A stretch of DNA of 64,000 nucleotides from Flavipsychrobacter sp. (GTDB lineage: Bacteria > Bacteroidota > Bacteroidia > Chitinophagales > Chitinophagaceae): the NCBI GenBank assembly GCA_016787265.1, contig JAEUVF010000013.1, forward strand, positions 496,001 to 560,000, written 5' to 3'. The notes beneath the pieces were generated by a model. The model was not told the DNA's origin, searched no databases, and was given only the letters and a program-made list of their open reading frames with translations. Made by a program: the position numbers and the translations under genes. Each line of letters starts with the position of its first letter. Position 1 is the stretch's first letter. This document shows positions 8,580-18,700 of this stretch, piece by piece.

Positions 8580-9252
8580 TCGCCATTGGGTTGGTGGAAA
8601 TCCGTGGATGGTAAATCCAGGAGAGGATAGCAGCCAGCAGCATCAGGCGGAAAATAAAATAACTCCAGAAGTTGATATGCCAGGCATCTTCGGCGCCACC
8701 AGACTGGGCAAAAACAATATAACAGGCTTCGATGATCAGGTAAACAAAGTTGTAGAACAGAAAGCCCGCGATGATCAGGAATTTGCTGAGGTAGTGAGCG
8801 TTTTCGTGGTAGAAAGAGCGTTTGTAAAGAAGAGACATGGAATAGGTGCCGGCTAGTAAAAACCAGGTAGCGGGAGCGATCAGGTTCCAGTAATAGGTCT
8901 TTTGAGGGCCCATGAAAAAGATTGTAACCAGCCAGGCGAGTAAAACCGGAATAACTGAAATGACGAGGAAACGACGGTAGCGATTTTCCGGCCAGATATG
9001 GTAGAGTACTCCGAGTCCGGTTAAGGTATCTGCATGAATGCTGAGATTGGAGACCAGTTCGTATTGAATGGAAAACAAACCATAGATCCATCCAACGAGA
9101 AATAAGAGAACACTGTATGCACTGTTCAGTGCCAGGAATAAAAAAACAGGTGTATGCCATGCTTTTTTCAGGAAAATAAAAAACAGGGTGATAATCAGGG
9201 TAGCGAAGGTCAGCTGATCAATCAATAAAAATAGAAATCCCTGGTTTGGCAT
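8569..9252 (-). CDS. seven-helix membrane protein of unknown function
   Basis: The 227-residue protein is very hydrophobic, with about seven predicted helices and short loops (for example FLFLLIDQLTFATLIITLFF at 6-25 and FLVISVIPVLLAWLVTIFF near 95-113). Conserved-looking acidic and histidine residues occur in loops (HADTLTGLG, YHENAHYL). There is no signal peptide and I do not recognise the family. The gene is convergent with the TPR gene (11 bp overlap) and divergent from tilS with about 100 bp between the starts. Confidence 0.8.
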   Translation of the reverse strand: MPNQGFLFLLIDQLTFATLIITLFFIFLKKAWHTPVFLFLALNSAYSVLLFLVGWIYGLFSIQYELVSNLSIHADTLTGLGVLYHIWPENRYRRFLVISVIPVLLAWLVTIFFMGPQKTYYWNLIAPATWFLLAGTYSMSLLYKRSFYHENAHYLSKFLIIAGFLFYNFVYLIIEACYIVFAQSGGAEDAWHINFWSYFIFRLMLLAAILSWIYHPRISTNPMAINK

Positions 9253-9354
9253 AGTTACGGGTACGGTTAAACGTTATTAAATCTGGATCTAAACTAAGTG
9301 GATAGTATTAGATTTAAAAGGTAATTATACGAGGGAAAACACTCGATTTAAAAC

Positions 9355-10695
9355 ATGCAGACATTACTAAAACAAATAGAAGGGTTTATTGAAAAGGAAA
9401 AACTGTTCAGCAGGTGCGATCGCTTAGTGGTAGGCGTTAGTGGTGGAATGGATTCGGTGGTATTGGTGCATGTATTGAAATACCTGGACTACCAGTTGGA
9501 GTTGGCGCATATGAATTATGGATTGAGAGGAGCGGAGAGTGAAAGAGATGAACAGTTTGTTCGGCAGCTGGCGGAGGAATGGGGATTGTCCCTACAGGTT
9601 AAGAGAATTGATCCGGCTCTGTTTAGTGGAGAAGGTAATCTACAGGAGATTGCGCGTAAACTGCGCTATGACTGGTTTACCGAGTTGGTGCAGTCGGGTG
9701 GTTTTATTGTTACTGCCCATCATGCCAATGACCAGGCGGAAACTATTTTAATGAACCTGCTGAGGGGCACCGGATTGAATGGCATCAAAGGCATGCAGCC
9801 GAAAAGAGAGCAGGTATGCAGGCCTTTATTGTTTGCTGAAAGGGCGATGCTGGAAGCCTATGCAACAGAGAAGGGATTAAAATGGGTAGAGGACAGTTCC
9901 AATCTAACAGATAAATACAACCGAAACAGGATCCGGCACCAGGTGCTGCCTGCAATAACAGCAATGTATCCGGATAGTATCAGGAGAATTTATCTGAACA
10001 GCCGGAATTTTCAAAGCCTGGCAACATATACGGAGTTACAGGTGCAGCGAAGTCTGGCTAAATTGATTGAACAGAAAGGAGAAGAGCAATGGCTACCCAT
10101 TTTGAAATGGAAAAAAACTACCGGGGCCGCATACCTGCTTTTTGAATGGCTGCATGGGGTTGGATTCAGTGCAGAGCAGGTTGAACAGGCAGTTGATTTA
10201 ATGGAAAGTCAGACTGGTCATACAATTCAAAGCGGCGGGTACCAATTATTAAAAAACAGGAACTGGCTGATCCTGTCCAGGAAAGCGCCGGCAGTAAATG
10301 AATGGATTGTATTGGAAGAACGTTCAGGTACTCTTGAATTTCCGGGAGGCAGGTTGAACTGGTCGGGTCAAAAGGGGGAACCGGGTACTCTTCCAACAGA
10401 TCCCCTGATTGCAATGATGGATGGTAGCCGTTTAGAATTTCCACTGCTCTTACGCAAATGGAAAGCGGGCGATTATTTCTATCCGTTGGGTATGCCCAAA
10501 AAGAAAAAAATCGCGAGGTTTTTGACAGATATAAAACTGTCCCGCAATCAAAAAGACAATACCTGGGTACTGGAATCCGGAAAAAAAATCTGCTGGGTGG
10601 TTGGGTTACGCCTGGATGATCGTTTTAAGGTTAAACCATCTACCCAGGAGGTTCTTCGTTTTCAGGTAAGCCTGCCTGTTAGTAACGGGATTTAA
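9355..10695 (+). CDS. tilS: tRNA(Ile)-lysidine synthase
   Basis: This 446-residue ATP pyrophosphatase attaches lysine to C34 of the tRNA-Ile CAU anticodon, converting its specificity from AUG to AUA. The PP-loop is VGVSGGMDSVVLVHVL (SGGMDS at 29-34). It is followed by HMNYGLRGAESERDEQFV and TAHHANDQAETILMNLLRGTG, all TilS hallmarks. The C-terminal substrate-binding domain contains the LLLRKWKAGDYFYPLGM and KKKIARFLTDIKLSRNQK region. Its 3' end overlaps the converging rhomboid gene by 17 bp. Confidence 0.96.
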   Translation: MQTLLKQIEGFIEKEKLFSRCDRLVVGVSGGMDSVVLVHVLKYLDYQLELAHMNYGLRGAESERDEQFVRQLAEEWGLSLQVKRIDPALFSGEGNLQEIARKLRYDWFTELVQSGGFIVTAHHANDQAETILMNLLRGTGLNGIKGMQPKREQVCRPLLFAERAMLEAYATEKGLKWVEDSSNLTDKYNRNRIRHQVLPAITAMYPDSIRRIYLNSRNFQSLATYTELQVQRSLAKLIEQKGEEQWLPILKWKKTTGAAYLLFEWLHGVGFSAEQVEQAVDLMESQTGHTIQSGGYQLLKNRNWLILSRKAPAVNEWIVLEERSGTLEFPGGRLNWSGQKGEPGTLPTDPLIAMMDGSRLEFPLLLRKWKAGDYFYPLGMPKKKKIARFLTDIKLSRNQKDNTWVLESGKKICWVVGLRLDDRFKVKPSTQEVLRFQVSLPVSNGI

Positions 10696-11320
10696 TGGTT
10701 TCAATAAATGCTGGAATGATATCAATATTGGCAATGAGTTTGGCCATGATGATGGTGTACAATACACCAAAAATGGCTCCGCTGAAGTGGGCGCGGTGAC
10801 CAATATTGCCTCCTCCACGTTTAGCCAGGAAAGCGGATAAGGCCAAAAAGATCACTCCAAAAATATATCCGGGCATTCCAGGTAAGAAAAAGACGGAGAT
10901 TTTCTGTGCAGGATCCAGCATGATAAAAGAAAAAATTACGGCTGAAACCGCACCCGAGGCTCCCAGTGCACGGTAGGCATAATTATTCCGGTATTGAAAA
11001 TAATCGGGTAGTACGGAAACAACCAGGCCAAGCAGGTATAAGCCGAGATAAACCAGTTTGGCTTTGGAGCCAAACAACATTGGATTGCTGTACAGGTAGC
11101 CTTCCACGTATTCACCAAAAGACCATAAGGCCAGCATATTAAATGCCAGGTGCATCACATCCGCATGCACAAATCCATTGGTGATAAAACGATAGTATTG
11201 TTTTTGGCTGTCAATCTGAGCTGGCCAGAAGAGCAGATCTTCCTTGATTTTTTCCTTGCTGAAGGCAGAAACAGATATGGCTACAGTTAATAGTACGATC
11301 GAAAGGGTAATGCTAATCAT
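10679..11320 (-). CDS. rhomboid-family intramembrane serine protease
   Basis: This protein of about 213 residues has six or so membrane helices and the rhomboid catalytic set. The serine is in ALGASGAVSAVIF, the histidine is in GHRAHFSGAIFG, and HLAFNM supplies the conserved H and N of the oxyanion site. It would cleave membrane proteins within the bilayer. The frame is open to another ATG at 11335, but a TATCTTTCG box (complement of 11324-11332) lies inside those five codons, so I prefer ATG 11320 (MISITLS). It overlaps tilS by 17 bp tail to tail and follows rlmH on the same strand. Confidence 0.85.
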   Translation of the reverse strand: MISITLSIVLLTVAISVSAFSKEKIKEDLLFWPAQIDSQKQYYRFITNGFVHADVMHLAFNMLALWSFGEYVEGYLYSNPMLFGSKAKLVYLGLYLLGLVVSVLPDYFQYRNNYAYRALGASGAVSAVIFSFIMLDPAQKISVFFLPGMPGYIFGVIFLALSAFLAKRGGGNIGHRAHFSGAIFGVLYTIIMAKLIANIDIIPAFIETIKSRY

Positions 11321-11357
11321 GCTCGAAAGATACAAATTTCAATGAGTACCCAAAATG

Positions 11358-11822
11358 CTAGGAGTGATGGTATTTTTCATTGCGCAGAATGGTGCAGGCC
11401 CGATACACCTGTTCGGCCAGCAGCAAACGAACCAGCTGGTGCGGGAAAACCAGTTTGGATAAACTCCAGGTAAAATTGGCTCGCTGCTGCACAATGCTAT
11501 CCACTCCATAGGCGCCGCCAATTAAAAAGATCAGTTGCCGCCTGCTTTCATTGGCTCTTTCCTGGATCAGTTGAGCAAGATCAGGTGAACTGATGTTTTT
11601 TCCTCTTTCATCCAGCAATACCACATAATCATCCGGCTGTACCTGTTGCAGGAACAATTGTGCTTCCTGTTTTTTGATCTGGCTGGGTTCTGTGAGTTTG
11701 GAAGGAGGCAGCATTTTCCATTCGCAGGGGAAATAGCGGGTGATGCGTTTGGTAAAATCCTCCAGTGCTTCCCGGGTGGAAGTCTCCTGTTGTTTACCAA
11801 AACTGATCAGCCAGATTTTCAT
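11358..11822 (-). CDS. rlmH: 23S rRNA pseudouridine-1915 N3-methyltransferase
   Basis: This 154-residue SPOUT methyltransferase modifies pseudouridine 1915 in helix 69 of 23S rRNA using S-adenosylmethionine. It starts MKIWLISFGKQQ. The knot region LDERGKNISS and the SAM-binding loop FLIGGAYGVDSIV are present, with the signature tail SLSKLVFPHQLVRLLLAEQVYRA (in parts) ending YHHS, the conserved YHH finish. Size is standard. It sits between the tRNA-Arg terminator and the rhomboid gene. Confidence 0.96.
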   Translation of the reverse strand: MKIWLISFGKQQETSTREALEDFTKRITRYFPCEWKMLPPSKLTEPSQIKKQEAQLFLQQVQPDDYVVLLDERGKNISSPDLAQLIQERANESRRQLIFLIGGAYGVDSIVQQRANFTWSLSKLVFPHQLVRLLLAEQVYRACTILRNEKYHHS

Positions 11823-11845
11823 GTAATTGTCAACTTGCTAAAATG

Positions 11846-11867
11846 AAAAAACCCTGCAAATGCAGGG
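11846..11867 (-). terminator. terminator of tRNA-Arg
   Basis: CCCTGC (11852-11857) pairs with GCAGGG (11862-11867) around AAAT. On the minus strand the hairpin is followed by six T (complement of 11846-11851). It lies just past the tRNA 3' end and before rlmH. Confidence 0.8.
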
Positions 11868-11872
11868 CTTTG

Positions 11873-11946
11873 TGACTCCGTCAGGATTCAAACCTGAAAC
11901 CTTCTGATCCGTAGTCAGATGCTCTATTCAGTTGAGCTACGGAGCC
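11873..11946 (-). tRNA. tRNA-Arg (anticodon ACG)
   Basis: The 74-base gene folds as a standard cloverleaf. The acceptor GGCTCCG pairs with CGGAGTC with one G-T pair and discriminator A. The anticodon stem TCTGA/TCAGA holds the loop CTACGGA, giving anticodon ACG (complement of 11910-11912). The T arm CAGG-TTTGAAT-CCTG is normal. CCA is not encoded. A34 is expected to be edited to inosine by TadA to read CGU, CGC and CGA. Confidence 0.95.
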
Positions 11947-11964
11947 ATTCCCGTTAAGGGAGTG

Positions 11965-11997
11965 CAAAGATAAGGGAATCGATCTTAAAATTCCAAA
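11965..11997 (-). promoter_or_regulatory. promoter of tRNA-Arg
   Basis: On the minus strand TTTG (complement of 11994-11997) and a perfect TATCTTTG (complement of 11965-11972) are separated by 21 bp. The -7 box lies 18 bases upstream of the tRNA 5' end. Confidence 0.55.
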
Positions 11998-12025
11998 AAT
12001 TTCAAGACCGATTTCCCTGATTTTT

Positions 12026-13927
12026 TTAATAATGCCAACGCACAAATGCTTCCATAGCAGCATATTGTGTCAAACCTAACTGCGCATACTGTTTAGCAGT
12101 TTGTGCATTCCGGTCTTCCGCACGCTGCCAGAATTCGCGGGAATCGGAACCCTGGAAGGGCACCATATCTTTTTGCGACTGATGGATGAAAATACCATGT
12201 CTTTTTTTGATAACCTGATCCGGACTCATGGGGATAGCCATTTCAATTTCTTCGATGTTCCACTCCTGCCATGCACCCTTATACAACCAAACCCAGCAAT
12301 CTTTGATCCACTCATCACCTTCGGCTTTGATGCGACGCAGGGATTCAAATACGATATCCAGGCAAACCTTATGGGTGCCATGTGGGTCAGCCAGGTCACC
12401 TGCGCAAAATACCTGGTGCGGTTTTACTTTCCTCAGCAATTCCATGGTTACGCGCACATCTTCTTCACCCATTGGCATTTTTTCAACCCTGCCGGTTTCA
12501 TAAAAGGGCAGGTTTTGAAAATGTACATTTTCATCTTTTATACCTACATAACGACAGGTTGCTTTTGCTTCGCCTCTGCGGATCAGTCCCTTGATGGCCC
12601 GGATCTCTGCAGTATCACTTTCACTTGGTTTTTTATTCGCGAGGAACTGGTGTGCGGCAGTCAGGATTTCGCGCGACTTACTGCTATCAATACCCGAAAT
12701 ATCTTCAAAACCAACTGCGAAGTCGATAAAGCGGGTTACAAATTCATCGGTTACGGCAATGTTGCCACTGGTCTGATAGGCCACATGTACATCATGTCCC
12801 TGATCGTGGAGGCGCATGAAGGTTCCACCCATGCTGATGATATCATCATCCGGATGCGGAGAAAATATCAGGCAGGTTTTGGGATAAGGCAGAGAACGCT
12901 CGGGGTGAGCTGGTATAACCGCATTTGGTTTGCCTCCCGGCCATCCGGTGATGCCATCGCGCAGCATATAAAATACCTGCAGGTTGATTTCATAAGCATC
13001 TCCTTTTTCAACCAGCAGATCCCCCAAACCATGATCATTGTAATCGCTGTTGGTCAATCCCAGTATGGGTTTGCCGGTTTTCAGCGCCATGCTCACTACG
13101 GCTTTTTTCATCATGGTAGGAGTCCACTCGATATCACCTGTCAGCCAGGGTGATTTGAAGCGGGTAAGCTCAGCCGCAGCCAGTTCGTCCACCACGTATA
13201 TGGCATCATTATGCTGCTGCAGGAGCGAGGCCGGAATCTGTTCTGTCACCAGTTCTTCCACTGCTTTCTGAACAACCGGGGCTTTCATGGGGCCCCATGC
13301 CATCAGGTAAATCTTCCGGGCTTTGAGAATGGTATCAATCCCCATGGTTACTGCCAGGCGGGGCACTTCAGAAATATTCGGAAACTCAAAGGAGTTTGCA
13401 ATGCGGGTAGAATTGTCCAGGGTGATCAGCCTGGTTTTGGAGAAACGGCTGGAACCGGGTTCATTGAAACCGATATGACCATTGTTACCGATGCCCAGGA
13501 TCTGCACATCAATACCACCGGCTTCTTCGATCATGGCTTCATAATCAGCGCAGTGTTTTTTGATTTCGTCCTTAGGCAATTCGCCATTGGGAATATGAAT
13601 GTTTTCAGGTTTGATATCCACATGATTGAACAGGTGTTCGCGCATGTAACGGTTATAGCTTTGCAGCGCATCCTGATCAATGGGATAGTATTCATCCAGG
13701 TTAAAGGTTACTACATTGCTGAAACTGAGTCCCTCTGTTTTGTGAAGGCGAACCAGTTCCGCATAAACCGTTTTGGGGGAGGAGCCGGTGGCCATTCCCA
13801 ATACACATTTTTTTCCTTCCGCTTGTTTCTGTCGGATGACAGCCGCAATTTCGTTGGCAATAAACAGGGAGCCTTCCTTCAGGTTGTTAAAAATCCTGAC
13901 TGGAATCTTCTCGAATGAGTCTACCAT
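12026..13927 (-). CDS. nagB: glucosamine-6-phosphate deaminase fused to a PIG-L/LmbE-type deacetylase domain
   Basis: The N-terminal half (about 1-265) is NagB, which converts glucosamine-6-phosphate to fructose-6-phosphate and ammonia. It shows LGMATGSSPKTVYAEL, D78 in FNLDEYYPI, and GIGNNGHIGFNEPGSS with H151 and E156. The C-terminal half (about 350-633) is a PIG-L/LmbE fold with the zinc-type motif PHPDDD at 357-362 and ADPHGTHKVC later; such domains remove N-acetyl groups from GlcNAc conjugates. This 630-660-residue architecture recurs in Bacteroidota. The likely logic is deacetylation and deamination in one polypeptide, but the activity of the second domain is inferred. A TACTTTCG box (complement of 13964-13971) lies upstream. 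Confidence 0.95.
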   Translation of the reverse strand: MVDSFEKIPVRIFNNLKEGSLFIANEIAAVIRQKQAEGKKCVLGMATGSSPKTVYAELVRLHKTEGLSFSNVVTFNLDEYYPIDQDALQSYNRYMREHLFNHVDIKPENIHIPNGELPKDEIKKHCADYEAMIEEAGGIDVQILGIGNNGHIGFNEPGSSRFSKTRLITLDNSTRIANSFEFPNISEVPRLAVTMGIDTILKARKIYLMAWGPMKAPVVQKAVEELVTEQIPASLLQQHNDAIYVVDELAAAELTRFKSPWLTGDIEWTPTMMKKAVVSMALKTGKPILGLTNSDYNDHGLGDLLVEKGDAYEINLQVFYMLRDGITGWPGGKPNAVIPAHPERSLPYPKTCLIFSPHPDDDIISMGGTFMRLHDQGHDVHVAYQTSGNIAVTDEFVTRFIDFAVGFEDISGIDSSKSREILTAAHQFLANKKPSESDTAEIRAIKGLIRRGEAKATCRYVGIKDENVHFQNLPFYETGRVEKMPMGEEDVRVTMELLRKVKPHQVFCAGDLADPHGTHKVCLDIVFESLRRIKAEGDEWIKDCWVWLYKGAWQEWNIEEIEMAIPMSPDQVIKKRHGIFIHQSQKDMVPFQGSDSREFWQRAEDRNAQTAKQYAQLGLTQYAAMEAFVRWHY

Positions 13928-13951
13928 GGTTGTTTTAATTTGGTCTTTTGC

Positions 13952-14530
13952 TTAATGGATGAGCGAAAGTATAAAAATTAGCAACTTTACCATAGAAATC
14001 ATTTTTTTCATTGACCGTATGGCGAGGTATAAGAGGTTTCTGGCAACCTGATAATTGATTTCCATGATCTCACTCACTTCATCGTAACTCAGACCCAGAT
14101 AGTATTTCAGGTAGATGACTTCTTTCTGGCGATTGGATAATTGATCAAAAGCTTTTATAACCAGGCTGGCTCTTTCGGATTCTTCTTCCCGGTGAATCAG
14201 GAAGGTATCGTGACTGAGTTCAAACACCATGTCTTCTTTCAGAAAGGATTCTGAAGTAATCCTGCGCTGGCTGAGCAGGCGGTAGATTTTATATTTAAGA
14301 GATTTAAAGAGATAGGCTTTAACCGATTTGACCTCCGCCTGGCTGCGACTCTTCCAGAGTTCCATAAAGAGCTCCTGGATACAGTCTTCCAGGGCGTTCT
14401 GATCCTGCATGATCTTGCTTCCGTAAAGGAAAAGAGGATTGTAATATTTTCGGAAAAGGGCACTAAAAGCATCCTTATCCCCATTTTTATAGGCCTCCCA
14501 AAGCTTGATATCAGGCTGAGCAGCTTTCAA
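13952..14530 (-). CDS. FecI-type ECF sigma factor of the fucoside locus
   Basis: This 192-residue sigma-70 factor has region 2 (about 20-95, with LEDCIQELFMELWKSR and KSVKAYLFKSLKYKIYRLL) and region 4 (about 128-178, LSNRQKEVIYLKYYLGLSYDE). It is the Bacteroidota polysaccharide-locus type and is divergent from the FecR gene 138 bp away, so it most likely transcribes the FecR-SusC-SusD-fucosidase operon. The start is TTG at 14530: a TAA stop lies immediately upstream in frame and the next Met is inside region 2. The C-terminus ends in a short hydrophobic stretch (KLLIFILSLIH). Confidence 0.93.
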   Translation of the reverse strand: MKAAQPDIKLWEAYKNGDKDAFSALFRKYYNPLFLYGSKIMQDQNALEDCIQELFMELWKSRSQAEVKSVKAYLFKSLKYKIYRLLSQRRITSESFLKEDMVFELSHDTFLIHREEESERASLVIKAFDQLSNRQKEVIYLKYYLGLSYDEVSEIMEINYQVARNLLYLAIRSMKKMISMVKLLIFILSLIH

Positions 14531-14620
14531 TTAAATTTGTGTTTTGGTCTCTCTGCAATCGTTTCGTATGTAATTTATCAACAATTTTGCATCTTAATAT
14601 AAAAAATACAACACAGAAAA

Positions 14621-14645
14621 GTTACAAGTGTCACAAGATTGTAAC
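14621..14645. promoter_or_regulatory. inverted repeat in the sigma/FecR divergent region
   Basis: GTTACAA (14621-14627) and TTGTAAC (14639-14645) form a perfect seven-base inverted repeat with an 11 bp spacer. It ends 23 bp before the FecR ATG. The right arm contains TGTAAC, which resembles an ECF -35 element (AAC core). It could be an operator or the sigma-dependent promoter. Confidence 0.35.
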
Positions 14646-14668
14646 TATACTAGTACGAGAATATCAAC

Positions 14669-15679
14669 ATGAACAATTCACGTGAGAAATTGGAGGAGGT
14701 ACTGTTGGATGAGCAGTTTCTATCCTGGTTTTACCAATCCGACCCAGAAAAGAGCCGGCTTTGGGAAGAACGTCATACCAGGGGAGAGGTTGATCCTTAC
14801 CTGGTAGAGGAGGCAATCGAATTATTACAACAACTGAAACTGAAGGAAACTGTTCCTACAAGTATGCAGGTAGCTGCGGCGGAAGCCCGGTTTTGGGAAC
14901 AGGTGGAAAATGAATCAAAAGCATTGACAGAGCGCACTACGATCCTTCCCTGGTATCGAAAACCATTCAGCATTGCAGCTGCAGTACTGGTGCTGCTTGT
15001 TGGTGCCTGGCTGGTTAAAGGCTATTTTCAACCCGAACTACTGGATGTAAAAACCGGGTACGGGGAAATTTCCAGTGTAAAACTGGAAGATGGATCAGTT
15101 GTTACGTTAAATGGGAATACCAGATTACAGTATCGTCATCCGGGAATTTTTCACTCTGAGCGGGAAGTCTGGCTGAAAGGGGAAGGTTTTTTTGAAGTAC
15201 AGTCTACCCCTGAAAAGAAAGTTTTTATTGTACACCTGGATGAGCTGGATATTCATGTAACCGGAACCCAATTCAATGTATTAAGGCGTCCTTATAAGAC
15301 AGAAGTTCTCTTGACGGAAGGCAGCGTGATACTAACATCAAGATTAAACAAGGACACCGTGCGACTGCTGCCAGGAGAATTGGCCAGTCTTGAAAATGGT
15401 AAAATACATAAGAAAACAGGTAATACTTCACAGGTAATTGGCTGGAAAGAACGTAAATTCATCTTCGAAAATACCAGCCTTGAGGAAGTTGCCAGGTCCG
15501 TGGAATCTCTTTATGGTATTGACGTTCGGTTAGAAGGTGATACAACATCCGGCATGACCATCAGTGCGATATTGCCTTCTGATAATCTGGATATTTTTAT
15601 TCAATCACTGGAAGCTACCCAGGAATTCAGTGTGAAACGCGACGGAAAAGTGGTTGTAATAGGACCGGCAGTTCGTTAG
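14669..15679 (+). CDS. FecR-family anti-sigma factor
   Basis: The 336-residue protein has a cytoplasmic N-terminus (1-88) and one membrane helix (about 97-112, SIAAAVLVLLVGAWLV). The periplasmic FecR domain (about 130-235) contains LEDGSVVTLNGNTRLQYR and GEGFFEVQ. A C-terminal DUF4974 domain (about 255-333) contains FIFENTSLEEVARSVESLYG. It holds the divergent sigma factor inactive until the SusC transporter signals substrate through its STN domain. It begins an operon with susC 34 bp downstream. A CTTTGG/CCAAAG hairpin without a U-tract sits at 15681-15696 in that gap. Confidence 0.94.
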   Translation: MNNSREKLEEVLLDEQFLSWFYQSDPEKSRLWEERHTRGEVDPYLVEEAIELLQQLKLKETVPTSMQVAAAEARFWEQVENESKALTERTTILPWYRKPFSIAAAVLVLLVGAWLVKGYFQPELLDVKTGYGEISSVKLEDGSVVTLNGNTRLQYRHPGIFHSEREVWLKGEGFFEVQSTPEKKVFIVHLDELDIHVTGTQFNVLRRPYKTEVLLTEGSVILTSRLNKDTVRLLPGELASLENGKIHKKTGNTSQVIGWKERKFIFENTSLEEVARSVESLYGIDVRLEGDTTSGMTISAILPSDNLDIFIQSLEATQEFSVKRDGKVVVIGPAVR

Positions 15680-15713
15680 GCTTTGGAGAACCAAAGACTG
15701 CTACTGCTATTGA

Positions 15714-18700
15714 ATGCGTAAATCCTGTGCCAGCAATATAATTGATGTCAGTTTTCTGTTCCTCTTACTCTGCCTGAGTTTTGGGTCCAATACTGCTTTT
15801 GCCCAGGACTCCCGGGAAAGACCCCTTTTCAGCATCCTTCGGGAACTTCATGAAAAGAAAGGGGCTTATTTTTTATTTGCACATAAATCCTTTGGCGATA
15901 AACAGGTAGTTCCCTGTCCGGATAAAAATCAGCCGGTTGATAAAATACTCAGTTGTCTGCTTAAAGAAACGGGCTTAAGTTTCAAGCAGGTAAATTCCAA
16001 CACATTTGTAATAATTGAATCGCAGGATGCGACCTTATCGATCGGATCCAACCCGACGGCAATGGCAGAAAAAAACAACCTGCAGGGTAAAGTGCTGTCT
16101 GCTGAGGGGGAAGCCATCCCCAATGCGAGTATAGAAGTGTACCGCGACAGTCGCTGGATTGGAGTAACTACTGATGCAGAGGGAAAGTTTTCCATCCCTT
16201 CTGCATCAGTAGTGGAAATCCGGGTCAGTTCAATTGGATATGAGACGCAGAAACTGACTGTAAAAAACAACCAGTATGTATTGGTGAAAATGAATCCGGT
16301 ACAAAAGGAAATGGCCGAAGTAGTTATTACTTCGTTGGGGGTACACCGTGAGAAAAAAAGCCTGGGTTATTCGATCAGCACAGTGGATGCAGAGGAACTG
16401 GGCAGGGTGGGTAATACCAATTTTGCATCCGCCTTATATGGAAAAGCTGCAGGTGTTCGCATAACCACGGCACCCGGTGGAGCAACCAGTGCAGTGCAGG
16501 TACAGATCAGGGGATTGAATTCCTTAAACTTCAATGCACAGCCCCTGTACATACTGGATGGTGCTGTCATTCGGAATATCAATGAAAAAGGAGTTGACGG
16601 TATCAATAACCAGGGGTATTGGACAGACCAGCGGATTCGTGGAAATGGCATTCTGGACATCAATCCATTGGATATTGAAAGTATTACGATATTAAAAGGG
16701 GCCAGTGCCACTGCTTTATATGGATCGGAAGCAGCCAATGGAGTGGTGGTAATAACTTCAAAAAAAGGGGCCGCACGGAAGGGAATGGGAATTGAATTCA
16801 ATTATTCCATGGGAGTGGAGAAAGCTGCCTTTTTACCAAAGTTTCAGAATGAGTTTGGTCCGGGTTTAGACCGGATCAGCAACCTGGCGGCGGGAGCAAC
16901 CGAAGATGGCTGGATCCCCGTAGACATGAACGGAGATGGCAAAGAAGATGAACTGCGGCCTAATTTTCTCGCATGGGCGCAATTTGGTCCGCGTATGGAA
17001 GGCCAGGAAGTTTCCTGGTGGGATGGAAGCAGGCAGCGTTACAGTCCGCAGCCGGATAATTACCGGGATTTCTTTCGCACCGGCATGAATTCCATCTTTA
17101 ATATCTCCTTTGCGGATCAAACGGAGAAGGCGAGTTACCGGCTTGCCCTGACCCGGAATGATTACAAGGGAATCCAGGTGGGGGGCAATCTGCAGCGAAC
17201 CAACTTTTTCCTGAATACACAATATAAAATTTCTCCAAAACTGAGTGCGGATGTGGTATTCAGTTGGGTGAACACCAGGGTGTTGAATCGTCCGCTTCAA
17301 TTAACCCGGGTGGTAGCCGCCTATGATGGATTTTTAAGCAGGGCGGACAGAACGGATTTGATGTTCTCTAATTATAAAACAAGAGAAGGATATAAATGGG
17401 TACCATGGGACCAGGCGGCCCGTAATCCTGGCCAGGCCTTTCTCTACCCTGTAAAAGTGGAAGCGCTGAATCTATTGTGGACGCAGTTAAGAAACAGGGA
17501 ACTGGAGGATCAGAACCGGTTGTTCAGTGTAGCCACGCTTAATTACAAACTCAATGAAGCAGTACGGTTCAGGGCCCGGGTGGGACAGGATTTTACCAGC
17601 TTACAAATAGATACCCGAAACTTTAGTGAGTATCCGGAAGCGTTCAATGGAACAACGAGTACCGGGCAGTATGGAAATTCGGAAGGAAGGTATAGTCTGA
17701 TTTATGGAGATGCCCTGGCAACTTTTGAAAAGAATATCAAAACCCACTGGAGAATCAGTTTAAATGCAGGTTACCAGGTGAGGGAGGAAAAATATACGGA
17801 TCAGCTATCCACTACATCAGCCGGATTGGTAAAAGAGAACTGGTTTAACCTGAGTAATTCATTTGGTCCATTGATCAACCGTACCAACCGGATCAACAGT
17901 TTGCACTATGCCTATCTCGGATTTGCGCAGGCCTCCTGGAAAAACCGGTATTTTCTGGAATTAACAGCGCGCAAAGAATATTCCTCCACCTTGCCACCAG
18001 GAAATAACAGTTATTTCTACCCATCTGTAAACGGAAGTGTTTTGTTGCACGAAGCGCTGTCACTTCCATCGTTCCTGAACTATGTAAAACTAAGAGCGAG
18101 TTATGGATTGGTTGGGAATGCTCCACCACCTTATACAGCTGCCATTACCTATAATCAGCAGGTATTACCAACTTTGAACGGAAATGTATCTACCCAACAA
18201 ACACAGACTCGGTATGGCAATAACGCAATCCGGCCGGAACGCAAAAAGGAGATTGAATGGGGAATTGAAGCAGTGGCATTGAACAATCGCCTCGGATTAA
18301 ATTTCACCTGGTATCAGAACCAGACAAGGGACCAGATATTACAGTTAACCATCCCCGTTAGTATGGGTGCAAGTTCAAGGCTGGTGAACAGTGGTGCGTT
18401 AAGATCTTCAGGTATTGAATTGGGGCTGGATGCCATTCCGGTATTAAGGAAGGATTTTCATTGGAAGACAGGCATCAATTTGGCCTATGTATCCACCCGA
18501 ACCATGAAGCTGGCGGAGGGAGTGAAAGAAATGGTGTACCAGGAAATGGAACAGGGCGCTATCCGGATCATGGCAGAAGAAGGAAAGCAGGTTGGTAACA
18601 TCTATGTGTATCCGAAGAAAACCAATGCGGAAGGGCAGCCAATAGTGGGAGAAAACGGGCTTTATATCATTGATAATACACGCTATAAAAAAGTAGGTAA

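Noticed and set aside
12101..13153. 350-residue plus-strand open frame
   Set aside because: It is the shadow of the nagB fusion gene, which has clear catalytic motifs on the other strand.
15681..15696. CTTTGG/CCAAAG hairpin after FecR as a terminator
   Set aside because: It is only six base pairs and has no T-run, and it lies inside an operon.
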